DNA of 64,000 nucleotides from Methylobacterium sp. J-026 (GTDB lineage Bacteria > Pseudomonadota > Alphaproteobacteria > Rhizobiales > Beijerinckiaceae). The stretch covers positions 25,598-89,597 of the forward strand of contig NZ_JAKSYC010000163.1 in the NCBI RefSeq assembly GCF_022829585.1, written 5' to 3'. This document shows, in pieces, positions 57,081 through 64,000 of this stretch. The notes under the pieces were generated by a model. The model searched no databases and was not told where the DNA came from. It worked only from the letters and a program-made list of their open reading frames with translations. The position numbers and the translations under genes were made by a program. How positions within the stretch are numbered: the stretch's first letter is position 1; each line of letters begins with the position of its first letter.

Positions 57081-57086
57081 GGGCGC

Positions 57087-57108
57087 GACCGGGCGGGGAC
57101 GCCCGGTC
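57087..57108 (+). terminator. Hairpin after dnaB
   Basis: GACCGGGCG and CGCCCGGTC pair over a 4-base loop, 6 bases after the dnaB stop; no clear T-run. Confidence 0.55.
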
Positions 57109-57178
57109 GTCGCGAGCGCAGCGAAGCGACCCAGGGCAGCGTGGCATCGCTGGATAGCTGCGATCGCAATGACGGCAC
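57106..57178. repeat. Degenerate GCGAGCGCAGCGAAGC-type intergenic repeat
   Basis: GTCGCGAGCGCAGCGAAGCG on the left and an inverted version ending TGCGATCGCAATGACGGC on the right. The core resembles the GTCATTGCGAGCGCAGCGAAG repeat family widespread in alphaproteobacteria. A weaker relative ends the gap at 7456-7606. Confidence 0.55.
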
Positions 57179-57307
57179 CGCCTGCCCATCCGCCGGCGTG
57201 GCGGAGGGGACGCCGTCCCGGCCTCACCGGCATCCGCACTCTGCGCGAACCATCGCCGGACCCGGCCGTTGTGCGAGGACGATTGTCCCGCCGCGGCAGG
57301 AGCGACG

Positions 57308-57757
57308 ATGAGCGAGCCGACCCCTCCGAAGATGCCCTACTGGCACGTCTACACCGACGCGGAGGGGGTGAGCCGCCAGGCGCTGTTCCACATTGAGCGG
57401 TTCACGTTCGAGGGGATCAACCCCGAGACCGCCCCGCAGTGGAACGACAAGATGGATCCGGCCTCCGCGGTCGTGACCTTCACGGTCCTGCCGGTCGGCT
57501 GGGTCGGGGAGTGGCACGAGAACCCGCGGCCGCAATGGATCGCGATCCTGTCCGGCCGCTGGTTTGTGGAGACCATGGATGGCCACCGGGTCGAGATGGG
57601 TCCGGGCGAGCTGATGATGGGCGAGGACCAGAACACGAAGGAGCGGGACGGCCGGAAGGGCCATCTCTCCGGCACGGTCGGCGACGAGCCCTGCACGATG
57701 ATCGTCACCGGCCTCCAGGTCGAGCCGACCGTGAACCAGCCCGGCCGCTTCAAGTAG
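57308..57757 (+). CDS. Cupin-like protein
   Basis: The 149-residue protein starts at ATG 57308 behind AGGAG. The beta-rich core has GEWHENPRPQWIAILSGRW and MGPGELMMGEDQNTKE, matching the two cupin motifs in spacing. The first motif has one clear histidine where HxH is usual, and Gln for Glu, so metal binding is reduced or altered. It begins a three-gene set with an SMP-30 lactonase and a VOC protein (10-base gap, then a 4-base overlap). A role in small-molecule catabolism is likely; the substrate is unknown. Confidence 0.7.
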   Translation: MSEPTPPKMPYWHVYTDAEGVSRQALFHIERFTFEGINPETAPQWNDKMDPASAVVTFTVLPVGWVGEWHENPRPQWIAILSGRWFVETMDGHRVEMGPGELMMGEDQNTKERDGRKGHLSGTVGDEPCTMIVTGLQVEPTVNQPGRFK

Positions 57758-57767
57758 GGGCGGCGCG

Positions 57768-58670
57768 ATGGACAGCTTCGTGCTGATTCAGCCGCGCTTC
57801 AAGGCCTATGTGCTGCCGAATGCGCCGCTGGAAAAACTCGCCGAGGGCTTCCGCTGGACCGAGGGGCCGGTCTGGTTCGGTGACCGGGACGAGCTGTTGT
57901 TCTCGGACCTGCCGAACAACCGGGTGATGCGCTGGGCGGAGCATGCCGGACTCAGCGTCTACCGGGAGGCGAGCGACTTCGAGAACGGCCATGCCCGCGA
58001 CCGGGAGGGGCGGATGCTGTCCTGCGCGCACAGGGGCCGGCGGATTCACCGGACGGAGCTCGACGGGCGCATCACCGGCCTGGTGGAACGCTACCGGGGC
58101 CGGCGGCTGAATTCCCCCAACGACCTCGTCTGCAAGTCCGACGGGACGATCTGGTTCTCGGACCCGCCCTACGGCATCCAGACCGATTACGAGGGCGGCA
58201 GGCAGGAATCGGAATTGCCGGCCGCGGTCTACCGGTTCGATCCGCGCGACGGCTCGCTACGGGTGGTGGCGGACGATTTTCAGGGGCCGAACGGCCTGTG
58301 CTTCTCCCCCGACGAGCGCCGGCTCTACATCGTCGAGACGGGGCTGCAATTCGCCACCGATCCGCGCCAGCATGTCCGGGTCTTCGACGTGGCCGAGGAT
58401 GGCGCCCTGTCGGGGGGCGACGTGTTCTGCACGATCGCGCCGGGCAATGCCGACGGGATCCGTTGCGATGAGCACGGCAATCTCTGGTCGAGCGCCGGCG
58501 ACGGGGTGCATTGCATCGACCCGGGGGGCGAATTGGTCGGCAAGATCCTGGTGCCCTCGACCGTGGCCAACCTCGCCTTCGGCGGCCGCAACAACAGCCG
58601 CCTGTTCCTCTGCGCGTCGCACACGCTCTACGCGATCTACGTCAATGTCCGCGGAGCCCCGCTGCTGTGA
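57768..58670 (+). CDS. SMP-30/gluconolactonase-family protein
   Basis: The 300-residue six-bladed beta-propeller has metal ligands in RWTEGPVWFGD (Glu), RRLNSPNDLVCKSDG (Asn) and CFSPDERRLY (Asp). This group hydrolyses sugar-acid lactones such as gluconolactone in the presence of calcium or zinc. WFSDPPYGI is the conserved blade motif. It overlaps the next gene by GTGA. It is the second lactonase-type gene in the window, of a different family from that at 3182. Confidence 0.85.
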   Translation: MDSFVLIQPRFKAYVLPNAPLEKLAEGFRWTEGPVWFGDRDELLFSDLPNNRVMRWAEHAGLSVYREASDFENGHARDREGRMLSCAHRGRRIHRTELDGRITGLVERYRGRRLNSPNDLVCKSDGTIWFSDPPYGIQTDYEGGRQESELPAAVYRFDPRDGSLRVVADDFQGPNGLCFSPDERRLYIVETGLQFATDPRQHVRVFDVAEDGALSGGDVFCTIAPGNADGIRCDEHGNLWSSAGDGVHCIDPGGELVGKILVPSTVANLAFGGRNNSRLFLCASHTLYAIYVNVRGAPLL

Positions 58671-59575
58671 GCGGCGTGCGGGCGATCGCCGGCTTCGGCC
58701 GCACCGTCGCGGACCTCGCGGCAACCGAGGCCTTCTATCGCGACGGGCTGGGCTTCGCCCGGGTCGCGCCACCGGAGCCCGTTCCGACCGCCGAGGCGGA
58801 GGCGATGGGGCTCGCGGACCGTCGGGCCACGCAACTGCGCATGCGGCTCGGCGCCCAGGCCGTGACCTTCCTTGCGGTGGATCCGCCGGGCGCCCCCTAT
58901 CCGGCCGATCCGGCGGCCACGGATCCAGTCTTCCAGCACCTCGCGATCCCGGTGCGGAGCATGGATGCCGCGATGGCGCAGCTCTCCCAGGCGGGACCCA
59001 CGCCGATCAGCCGCGGCGGCCCGCAGGCCCTGCCGGCCTCGTCGGGGGGCGTCACCGCCTACAAGTTCCGCGACCCGGACGGGCACCCGCTGGAGCTGAT
59101 CGTCTTTCCGGACGGCCCGCCGGCGGAGCGCTGGCGGGATGCGCCGGGCCTGTTCCTCGGCATCGACCACTCGGCGATCACCGTCACCGACCTCGACGCG
59201 GCCCTCGCGTTCCTCACCGGACCGCTCGGTCTCACGGTGGCGCAGCGGGGCCTGAACCAGGGCGCTGAACAGGCGCGCCTCGACGGGCTGGACGATCCGC
59301 AGGTCGACGTGATCGCGCTCGAGCCGCCGGACCCGGCCCCGCACGTGGAGCTGCTGCATTACCGGGTGCCGGCTACCCGACGCAGGCCCGAAGCGTCATG
59401 CGGCCCGGCCGATCGCGCTTCGACGCGCTTCATCTTCGCGGTCGACCCTATGAAAGGTCTGCTCAAGTCCCTGGGTGATTACGGCCTAGTCCCGAACGTG
59501 GCCCGAGATGGTGCGGCCGCTTTCTGCAAGGGGCCGGATGGCCACGGATTTCTGTTTCTCGGTTCCTCATCCTGA
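58667..59575 (+). CDS. Tandem-VOC (glyoxalase/dioxygenase-like) protein
   Basis: The 302-residue protein holds two vicinal-oxygen-chelate modules: residues about 3-145 (GFGRTVADLAATEAFYRDGL to RDPDGHPLELIVF) and about 165-300 (GIDHSAITVTDLDAALAFL to GPDGHGFLFLG). Metal-ligand patterns (His, Glu) are visible in both halves, as in extradiol dioxygenases and glyoxalases. GTG 58667 overlaps the preceding stop (GTGA). It probably acts on the same pathway as the cupin and lactonase; no substrate can be named. Confidence 0.78.
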   Translation: MSGVRAIAGFGRTVADLAATEAFYRDGLGFARVAPPEPVPTAEAEAMGLADRRATQLRMRLGAQAVTFLAVDPPGAPYPADPAATDPVFQHLAIPVRSMDAAMAQLSQAGPTPISRGGPQALPASSGGVTAYKFRDPDGHPLELIVFPDGPPAERWRDAPGLFLGIDHSAITVTDLDAALAFLTGPLGLTVAQRGLNQGAEQARLDGLDDPQVDVIALEPPDPAPHVELLHYRVPATRRRPEASCGPADRASTRFIFAVDPMKGLLKSLGDYGLVPNVARDGAAAFCKGPDGHGFLFLGSSS

Positions 59576-59671
59576 GCTGATTTCGAGGCCCGCCGACCGG
59601 GTCGGCCGGTCTGCTTTCGGCTGTCGAGCCGATAGGCTTTGCTTGCACGGATCCCGGGAGCGATTGCCGCC

Positions 59672-59917
59672 ATGCGGATCAGCATCAAAGCCGCGGAAGG
59701 CCAGCTGCCACGCCTCATCCAGCCGGCCGTGTGCGGTGAAGAGGTCGTGCTCGCGCGGGGGGACGTTCCGGTCGCACGGATCGTCCCCCTCGCCACGCCG
59801 CCGTTTCGACTTGGGATCCTCCCGCAGAAGGCCCTCGGAGACGGGCCGGACTGGCTCGAACCGATGCCCGACAACGAGATTGCCCTCTGGGAAGGCCGTC
59901 CTCCACGATACACATAG
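59672..59917 (+). CDS. Phd/YefM-type antitoxin
   Basis: The 81-residue protein MRISIKAAEGQLPRLIQPAV has the N-terminal DNA-binding fold of the Phd/YefM group, with EEVVLARGDVPVARIVPL as the second conserved block. The acidic/aromatic tail (DGPDWLEPMPDNEIALWEG) is the usual toxin-neutralising part. ATG 59672 is chosen. The PIN-toxin frame follows with overlap but is broken, so this is an orphan antitoxin. Confidence 0.78.
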   Translation: MRISIKAAEGQLPRLIQPAVCGEEVVLARGDVPVARIVPLATPPFRLGILPQKALGDGPDWLEPMPDNEIALWEGRPPRYT

Positions 59918-60198
59918 CTGGGCCTGGAGCCTGACGGCCGATCCACGCCTGTCGACCGGGGCCCGGGCTGCCATCCAGGTGGGACGGCTGGTCGCGCTGC
60001 TCGACGAGCAGGGTGGCCGAGTCGCATCGCTGGAACCCGCGATCTGTCTCGCCGCCGGCGGGACGCCATGGCGTCATCGCGATCCCTCCGACCGCCTCCT
60101 GGCGGCAACGGCCATTCATTACGATGGTCCCGCTGATCTCCGCAGACGTGGCCTTCGACGGCATCGTCCGACGGATCTGGTCGATCGGGCGCACTTGA
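59880..60198 (+). pseudogene. Decayed VapC/PIN-domain toxin
   Basis: In the frame from TTG 59880, LHDTHSWAWSLTADPRLS gives the first PIN Asp and ARAAIQV follows. Then about 30 residues usually containing the second acidic residue appear to be missing before VALLDEQGGRVASLEPAICL. HRDPSDRLLAATAIHYD is the third acidic block. At about 60126 the frame shifts by one extra base, after which VPLISADVAFDGIVRRIW continues in another frame. No ATG start is seen. It pairs with the antitoxin just upstream. A nuclease lacking the central region is most likely inactive. Confidence 0.72.
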
Positions 60199-60246
60199 CG
60201 CGCCGCCCCTCCGGCGTCCAATCCGGCCGCCCCGGAGGTGAGACCG

Positions 60247-61149
60247 ATGCCGTTCCTCGCCCTGCCCTTTCCGGCCATCGACCCGGTGGCCCTCGCGATC
60301 GGGCCGATCACGATCAAATGGTACGCGCTCGCCTACATCGCCGGCCTGATCGGCGGCTGGTACTACGCGCGCCGCCTCGTCATGGCCGATAGCCTTTGGG
60401 GCGTGGTCAAGCGCCCGCAGGTCGTCGATATCGACGACCTCGTCGTCTGGGTGGCGTTGGGCGTCGTGCTGGGCGGCCGGATCGGCTACGTGCTGTTCTA
60501 CAACCTGCCGATGTACCTCGCCGACCCGATGGAGATCCTGGCGATCCGCAACGGCGGCATGTCGTTCCACGGCGGCTTCCTCGGGGCGATCCTGGCCTTC
60601 CTGCTCTTCGCCCGGGCCAAGGCGCTCAACGGCTACACGCTCCTCGACATCGGCGCGGTGGTGGTGCCGATCGGCCTGTTCTTCGGGCGCATCGCCAATT
60701 TCGTGAACGGCGAACTCTGGGGCCGCGTCGCGCCGGACTTCCCCTACGCCATCGTGTTCCCGAGCGGCGGGCCCCTGCCGCGCCATCCGAGCCAGCTCTA
60801 CGAGGCCGCCACCGAGGGCCTGCTGCTGTTCATCGTCATGGCGATCAGCGTCCGCCGGTTCGGCTTCCGCAAGCCAGGGCTCCTCGGCGGCATCTTCGTG
60901 CTCGGCTATGCGCTGGCCCGAACCGTCTGTGAGTTCTTCCGGGAGCCGGACCGCCAGCTCGGCTTCCTGTTCGGCGACCATCTCGGCCCCATGGGCGGCG
61001 GCGTCACCATGGGCATGCTGCTGTGCGTGCCAATGATGATCATCGGGCTCACCTACATCGTGCTCGCCGCGACCGGCCGGACGCGCCCACGCCATCCGGT
61101 CGAGGGTCCCGTCACCGAGGAGGCGCGCAAGGCGGCGCTGGAGGCGTGA
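60247..61149 (+). CDS. lgt: Prolipoprotein diacylglyceryl transferase
   Basis: The 300-residue inner-membrane enzyme adds diacylglycerol to lipoprotein cysteines. Seven spans are predicted. Signatures are GGMSFHGGFLGAILAFLLF, FFGRIANFVNGELWGR and PRHPSQLYEA. ATG 60247 lies after GGAGGTGAGACCG; GTG 60238 within the ribosome site is unlikely. It is coupled to the next gene by GTGA. Confidence 0.95.
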   Translation: MPFLALPFPAIDPVALAIGPITIKWYALAYIAGLIGGWYYARRLVMADSLWGVVKRPQVVDIDDLVVWVALGVVLGGRIGYVLFYNLPMYLADPMEILAIRNGGMSFHGGFLGAILAFLLFARAKALNGYTLLDIGAVVVPIGLFFGRIANFVNGELWGRVAPDFPYAIVFPSGGPLPRHPSQLYEAATEGLLLFIVMAISVRRFGFRKPGLLGGIFVLGYALARTVCEFFREPDRQLGFLFGDHLGPMGGGVTMGMLLCVPMMIIGLTYIVLAATGRTRPRHPVEGPVTEEARKAALEA

Positions 61150-62216
61150 CACCGCTGGGCGACGAGATCGCCGCCCTGATCCGCCAGAACGGGCCGATCG
61201 GCGTCGACCGCTACATGGCCCTGTGCCTCGGCCATCCGGTCCACGGCTATTACCGCACCCGCGATCCGCTGGGCGCACGGGGCGATTTCACCACGGCGCC
61301 CGAGATCAGCCAGATGTTCGGCGAGCTGATCGGCGCCTGGACTGCCTATGCCCACGGTCTGATCGGGCGGCCGGATCCCCTGGTCCTGGTCGAGCTCGGG
61401 CCGGGCCGGGGCACGCTGATGGCGGATGCCCTGCGGGCGCTGCGCGCCGCGGCCCCGGGGGTGCGCGTGGCGCCGCACCTCGTGGAGACCAGCCCGGTGC
61501 TGCGGGCCGCGCAGGCGCGCACCCTCTTCGGAACCGGGGCCGCGTGGCATGCCGGGATCGAGACCCTGCCCCCGGGCCCGGCGATCATCCTGGCCAACGA
61601 GTTCTTCGATTGCCTCCCGGTCCGCCAGTTCGAGCGCCGGCCGACCGGGTGGCACGAGCGTCAGGTGGGTCTCGGGCCGGGGGGCGGTTTCGCCTTCGGC
61701 CTCGCCCCGGAACCGACCCCGGGGCTCGACGCGGAGGGGCCAGTGGGGGCGCTGCTGAGCGTCCCGGCCGCCGGCCTCGCCCTCGTCCGCACGCTGGCGC
61801 GGCGCGTCTGCACGGTGGGCGGCGTGCTGCTGGCCATCGATTACGGCCACACGCGCCCCGGATTCGGCGACACCCTTCAGGCGGTCGCCGGACACGGCTT
61901 CGCGGACCCGCTGGCCGCTCCGGGCGAGGCCGACCTGACGCACCATGTCGACTTCGCCGCGCTGACGCGCGCGGCGACCGACGCCGGCGCCCGGGTCCAC
62001 GGGCCGGTGGACCAGGGCGACTTCCTGTTCGCCCTCGGCCTGCGCCCCCGGGCCGACCGGCTGAAGTCCCGGGCCACCGGAACCCAGGCCGCGGAGATCG
62101 ACGGGGCGGTCGCGCGGCTGACGGATCCGGGCCGCGGCGGGATGGGCAGCCTGTTCAAGGTCGTGGCGGTGAGCGGCCCGTCCTTCGGGCCGCTCCCGGG
62201 ATTTCCGGACGTGTAA
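61146..62216 (+). CDS. MidA/NDUFAF7-family SAM-dependent methyltransferase
   Basis: The 356-residue protein of the DUF185 family has RYMALCLGHPVHGYYRTRDP, GARGDFTTAPEISQMFGEL and the SAM loop LVELGPGRGTLMADALRAL. LANEFFDCLPVRQFERRP is the conserved NEFFDALP block. The mitochondrial relative dimethylates an arginine of a complex I subunit (NDUFS2), so a respiratory-complex role is possible. GTG 61146 overlaps the lgt stop; the lgt-midA pairing recurs in Rhizobiales. Confidence 0.87.
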   Translation: MTPLGDEIAALIRQNGPIGVDRYMALCLGHPVHGYYRTRDPLGARGDFTTAPEISQMFGELIGAWTAYAHGLIGRPDPLVLVELGPGRGTLMADALRALRAAAPGVRVAPHLVETSPVLRAAQARTLFGTGAAWHAGIETLPPGPAIILANEFFDCLPVRQFERRPTGWHERQVGLGPGGGFAFGLAPEPTPGLDAEGPVGALLSVPAAGLALVRTLARRVCTVGGVLLAIDYGHTRPGFGDTLQAVAGHGFADPLAAPGEADLTHHVDFAALTRAATDAGARVHGPVDQGDFLFALGLRPRADRLKSRATGTQAAEIDGAVARLTDPGRGGMGSLFKVVAVSGPSFGPLPGFPDV

Positions 62217-62250
62217 CGCGTCGGGACGTGGTTCCAGGGACCGACGCCGT

Positions 62251-62448
62251 TCAGCCGAACGAGCCGAATCCGGAATCCGTCTGGTTGGAGGGCCGCGGCG
62301 TGGGCGGCGCAGGCGGGTTCGGGTCGTCCGGATCGAGGGCGGCGGGCTCGCGCGTCACAGGATGCGCGGGTGCGCTGGGCGGATGCGGCGCCTGGGCCGG
62401 CGGCTTCGGCGCATCTCTCAAGGCTTCGGTCTCGATTCCTTGTGACAT
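62251..62448 (-). CDS. Small proline-rich hypothetical protein
   Basis: The 65-residue protein starts MSQGIETEALRDAPKPPAQA and continues as a Pro/Ala/Asp-rich low-complexity chain ending TDSGFGSFG. AAGGA lies 7 bases before ATG 62448, supporting translation. It is convergent with the methyltransferase gene and divergent from pgeF. It looks disordered; I do not recognise it. Confidence 0.5.
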   Translation of the reverse strand: MSQGIETEALRDAPKPPAQAPHPPSAPAHPVTREPAALDPDDPNPPAPPTPRPSNQTDSGFGSFG

Positions 62449-62581
62449 TGCGGTCCTTCTCGGATGAGGCCGAACCCGGCCCCATATTGCAATGCAGCAA
62501 GAATCTGACGCCTGAACGACATCGTCAAGGGGCTGCCCTTGCGGTATCGGGGCGCCACCGACGCGGCGCAGGGGATCGACC

Positions 62582-63364
62582 ATGAGTGCGGGCACATCGA
62601 TCGAGGCGCCGGACCTGTCCGCGCATGCGGGGATCCGCCACGCGTTCTTCACCCGCCTCGGCGGCGTCTCGGAGGGACTCTACGCCGCGCTGAACGGGGG
62701 TCTCGGCTCCGGCGACGCGCCGGAACGCGTGGCCGAGAACCGGGCCCAGATGTGTGCCCATCTCGGACTGCCGGCGGACCGGCTCGTGAGCCTCTATCAG
62801 ATCCACTCGGCCGAGGTCGTCACCGTCTCGGCACCCGTCGCGGCGGCGGAGCGTCCGCGGGCCGACGCCATGGTGACGCGGGTTCCCGGCCTGGCGCTCG
62901 GCATCGCGACGGCCGATTGCGGGCCGATCCTGTTCGCGGATGCCGAGAGCCGCGTCGTCGGCGCCGCCCATGCCGGATGGAAAGGGGCGCTCACCGGGGT
63001 CATCGGGGCCACGGTGGCCGCCATGGAGGCCCTGGGCGCCCGCCGGCATCGCATCGTCGCGGTGCTCGGGCCGACGATCGCGCAGGAATCCTACGAGGTC
63101 GGACCGGATTTCATCGCGCGTTTCCGCGCGGAGGCCCCGGGGATGGACCGGTTCCTCGGGGCCGGTACGCGGCCGGACCATGCCCAGTTCGATCTGCCCG
63201 GCTTCATTCTGGCCCGCCTCGCCGAGGCCGAGATCGGCGGGGCGACGGCGCTGAACCTCTGCACCTATGCCGATGCCGCGCGCTTCTACAGCTACCGCCG
63301 GGCCACCCATCGTGGCGAGGCCGATTACGGCCGTCTGATCTCCGCCATCGCGCTCACGGCTTGA
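62582..63364 (+). CDS. pgeF: PgeF (YfiH/laccase-domain) peptidoglycan editing factor
   Basis: The 260-residue enzyme of the multi-copper-like YfiH fold removes mis-incorporated amino acids such as L-Ser from muropeptide precursors in E. coli; relatives have nucleoside phosphorylase activity. LYQIHSAEVVTVS, IATADCGPILFADAES, GAAHAGWKGALTGVI and NLCTYADAARFYSYRR carry the His/Cys metal ligands. It stands alone here, in the same orientation as lgt-midA. Confidence 0.9.
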   Translation: MSAGTSIEAPDLSAHAGIRHAFFTRLGGVSEGLYAALNGGLGSGDAPERVAENRAQMCAHLGLPADRLVSLYQIHSAEVVTVSAPVAAAERPRADAMVTRVPGLALGIATADCGPILFADAESRVVGAAHAGWKGALTGVIGATVAAMEALGARRHRIVAVLGPTIAQESYEVGPDFIARFRAEAPGMDRFLGAGTRPDHAQFDLPGFILARLAEAEIGGATALNLCTYADAARFYSYRRATHRGEADYGRLISAIALTA

Positions 63365-63633
63365 GGGGCCCGATGCCTCCCGGAAAGGGGATGCGACATT
63401 TTGTCGAAGGCCCGGGGGCCAAAAAAGCGTGGCCGTAACCGAACCTTGGCAATTGGAGTGCGTTGTGGGGTCAAGGTGCCGGGGAATAACGGCGGATTGC
63501 CAATAGGGGCCACGAAAGTGGTCGGCGATACCGCGTAGCGCAAAGCATCCCTGGAACCGCTGGAACGCAACCAGACCCCCGTCCCGTCACCGCCCGCTCC
63601 GCGGGCGATCCGGGACTATCCAGAGGACCAGAC

Positions 63634-64000
63634 CATGAAATCCCTGCTTCGCGCCACCACCGCCCTCGCGGGTGTCGCCCTCGCCGGCTCCGCCTTCGCC
63701 GCCGACCTTCCGCGCCGCGCCGCCCCGCCGCCGGGGTTCACCCCCGTGCCGGTGGTCACCTGGACGGGCCCCTACTCCGGTATCAACGCCGGCTACGCGT
63801 TCTACGCCTCGAGCCGCAGCAACAACAACTCCTCCTTCGGCGTCTCAGCCCCCTACCAGACCGCCGCCACCACCGCCACCTTCGGCAACCGACGCCAGGA
63901 GGGCTTCTCCGGCGGCGCCCCTCTCGGCTCCAACTACCAGCTAACACCTGCCTGGGGCTCGCCCTCCCTCATCGATGCTGAGTCCCGGTACCTCGATGTC
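63634..64000 (+). CDS. Outer-membrane beta-barrel protein, start only
   Basis: About 122 residues are visible before the window ends. A signal peptide (SLLRATTALAGVALAGSAFA, cleaved before ADLP) is followed by WTGPYSGINAGYAF, the typical start of Omp25/porin-like barrels in Rhizobiales. GFSGGAPLGSNYQLTP matches the GFxGGxQxGYNYQ block, but the last 20 residues (SPSLIDAESRYLDV) drift from the usual GxxxGxEADxQYxD pattern. GGACCAGACC precedes ATG 63634. Upstream (63365-63633) no gene is seen. Confidence 0.7.

Noticed and set aside
54267..57239. 990-codon minus-strand frame across rplI and dnaB
   Set aside because: It runs through two well-supported conserved genes and has no family motifs.
60120..60135. 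Programmed frameshift in the PIN toxin
   Set aside because: No slippery run is present and the protein also lacks a central segment, so decay is simpler.

Overview
The window is about 70% GC, densely coded, and uses GTG starts and 4-base start/stop overlaps freely. The gene order rpsB-tsf-pyrH-frr-cdsA-dxr-rseP-bamA-lpxD-fabZ-lpxA-lpxI-lpxB, the Era/RNase III/LepB/AcpS/PdxJ block, an HWE-family kinase and a DUF1640-type remnant point to an alphaproteobacterium of the order Hyphomicrobiales (Rhizobiales), most likely Methylobacterium or a close relative. It looks like chromosome. I saw no rRNA, tRNA, insertion sequence, prophage or CRISPR array.

Region 1 (1-8932) is a catabolic cluster for a hydroxy or sugar acid. 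A LacI-type regulator is flanked by two matching operators, one before a racemase-family gene and one on the promoter of an FMN alpha-hydroxy-acid oxidase. A beta-propeller lactonase, a uronate dehydrogenase-like enzyme, an unusual periplasmic-binding-fold protein with no signal peptide, and two MFS carriers follow. Region 2 (9056-17602) holds a UbiB-family kinase, an HWE histidine kinase with a convergent Hpt protein, and a two-component system whose NtrC-type regulator is frameshifted in a run of six G. An MFS carrier and a small hypothetical gene close it. Region 3 (17766-25724) holds a periplasmic asparaginase, the Entner-Doudoroff pair edd-eda, an SbmA/YddA-like ABC exporter, a 2OG-Fe(II) oxygenase and two exported or anchored proteins of unknown function.

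Region 4 (25721-46005, mostly minus strand) is the conserved envelope and translation supercluster. It makes lipid A (lpxB, lpxI, lpxA, lpxD), fatty acids (fabZ), outer membrane proteins (bamA), CDP-diacylglycerol (cdsA) and isoprenoids (dxr), and it encodes site-2 protease, ribosome recycling factor, UMP kinase, EF-Ts and S2. It is interrupted twice: by a TetR/EmrAB efflux module with two near-identical operators, and by an opposite-strand lipid kinase/phosphoesterase pair. uppS, often found between frr and cdsA, is absent from this locus.

Region 5 (46241-57080) carries a broken DUF1640-like gene, rRNA modification genes, the pdxJ-acpS-lepB-rnc-era operon, and rpsF-rpsR-DUF2232-rplI-dnaB. 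Region 6 (57308-64000) has a cupin/SMP-30/VOC catabolic operon, an antitoxin next to a decayed PIN toxin, lgt-midA, a small proline-rich protein, pgeF, and the start of an outer-membrane beta-barrel gene that runs off the window.
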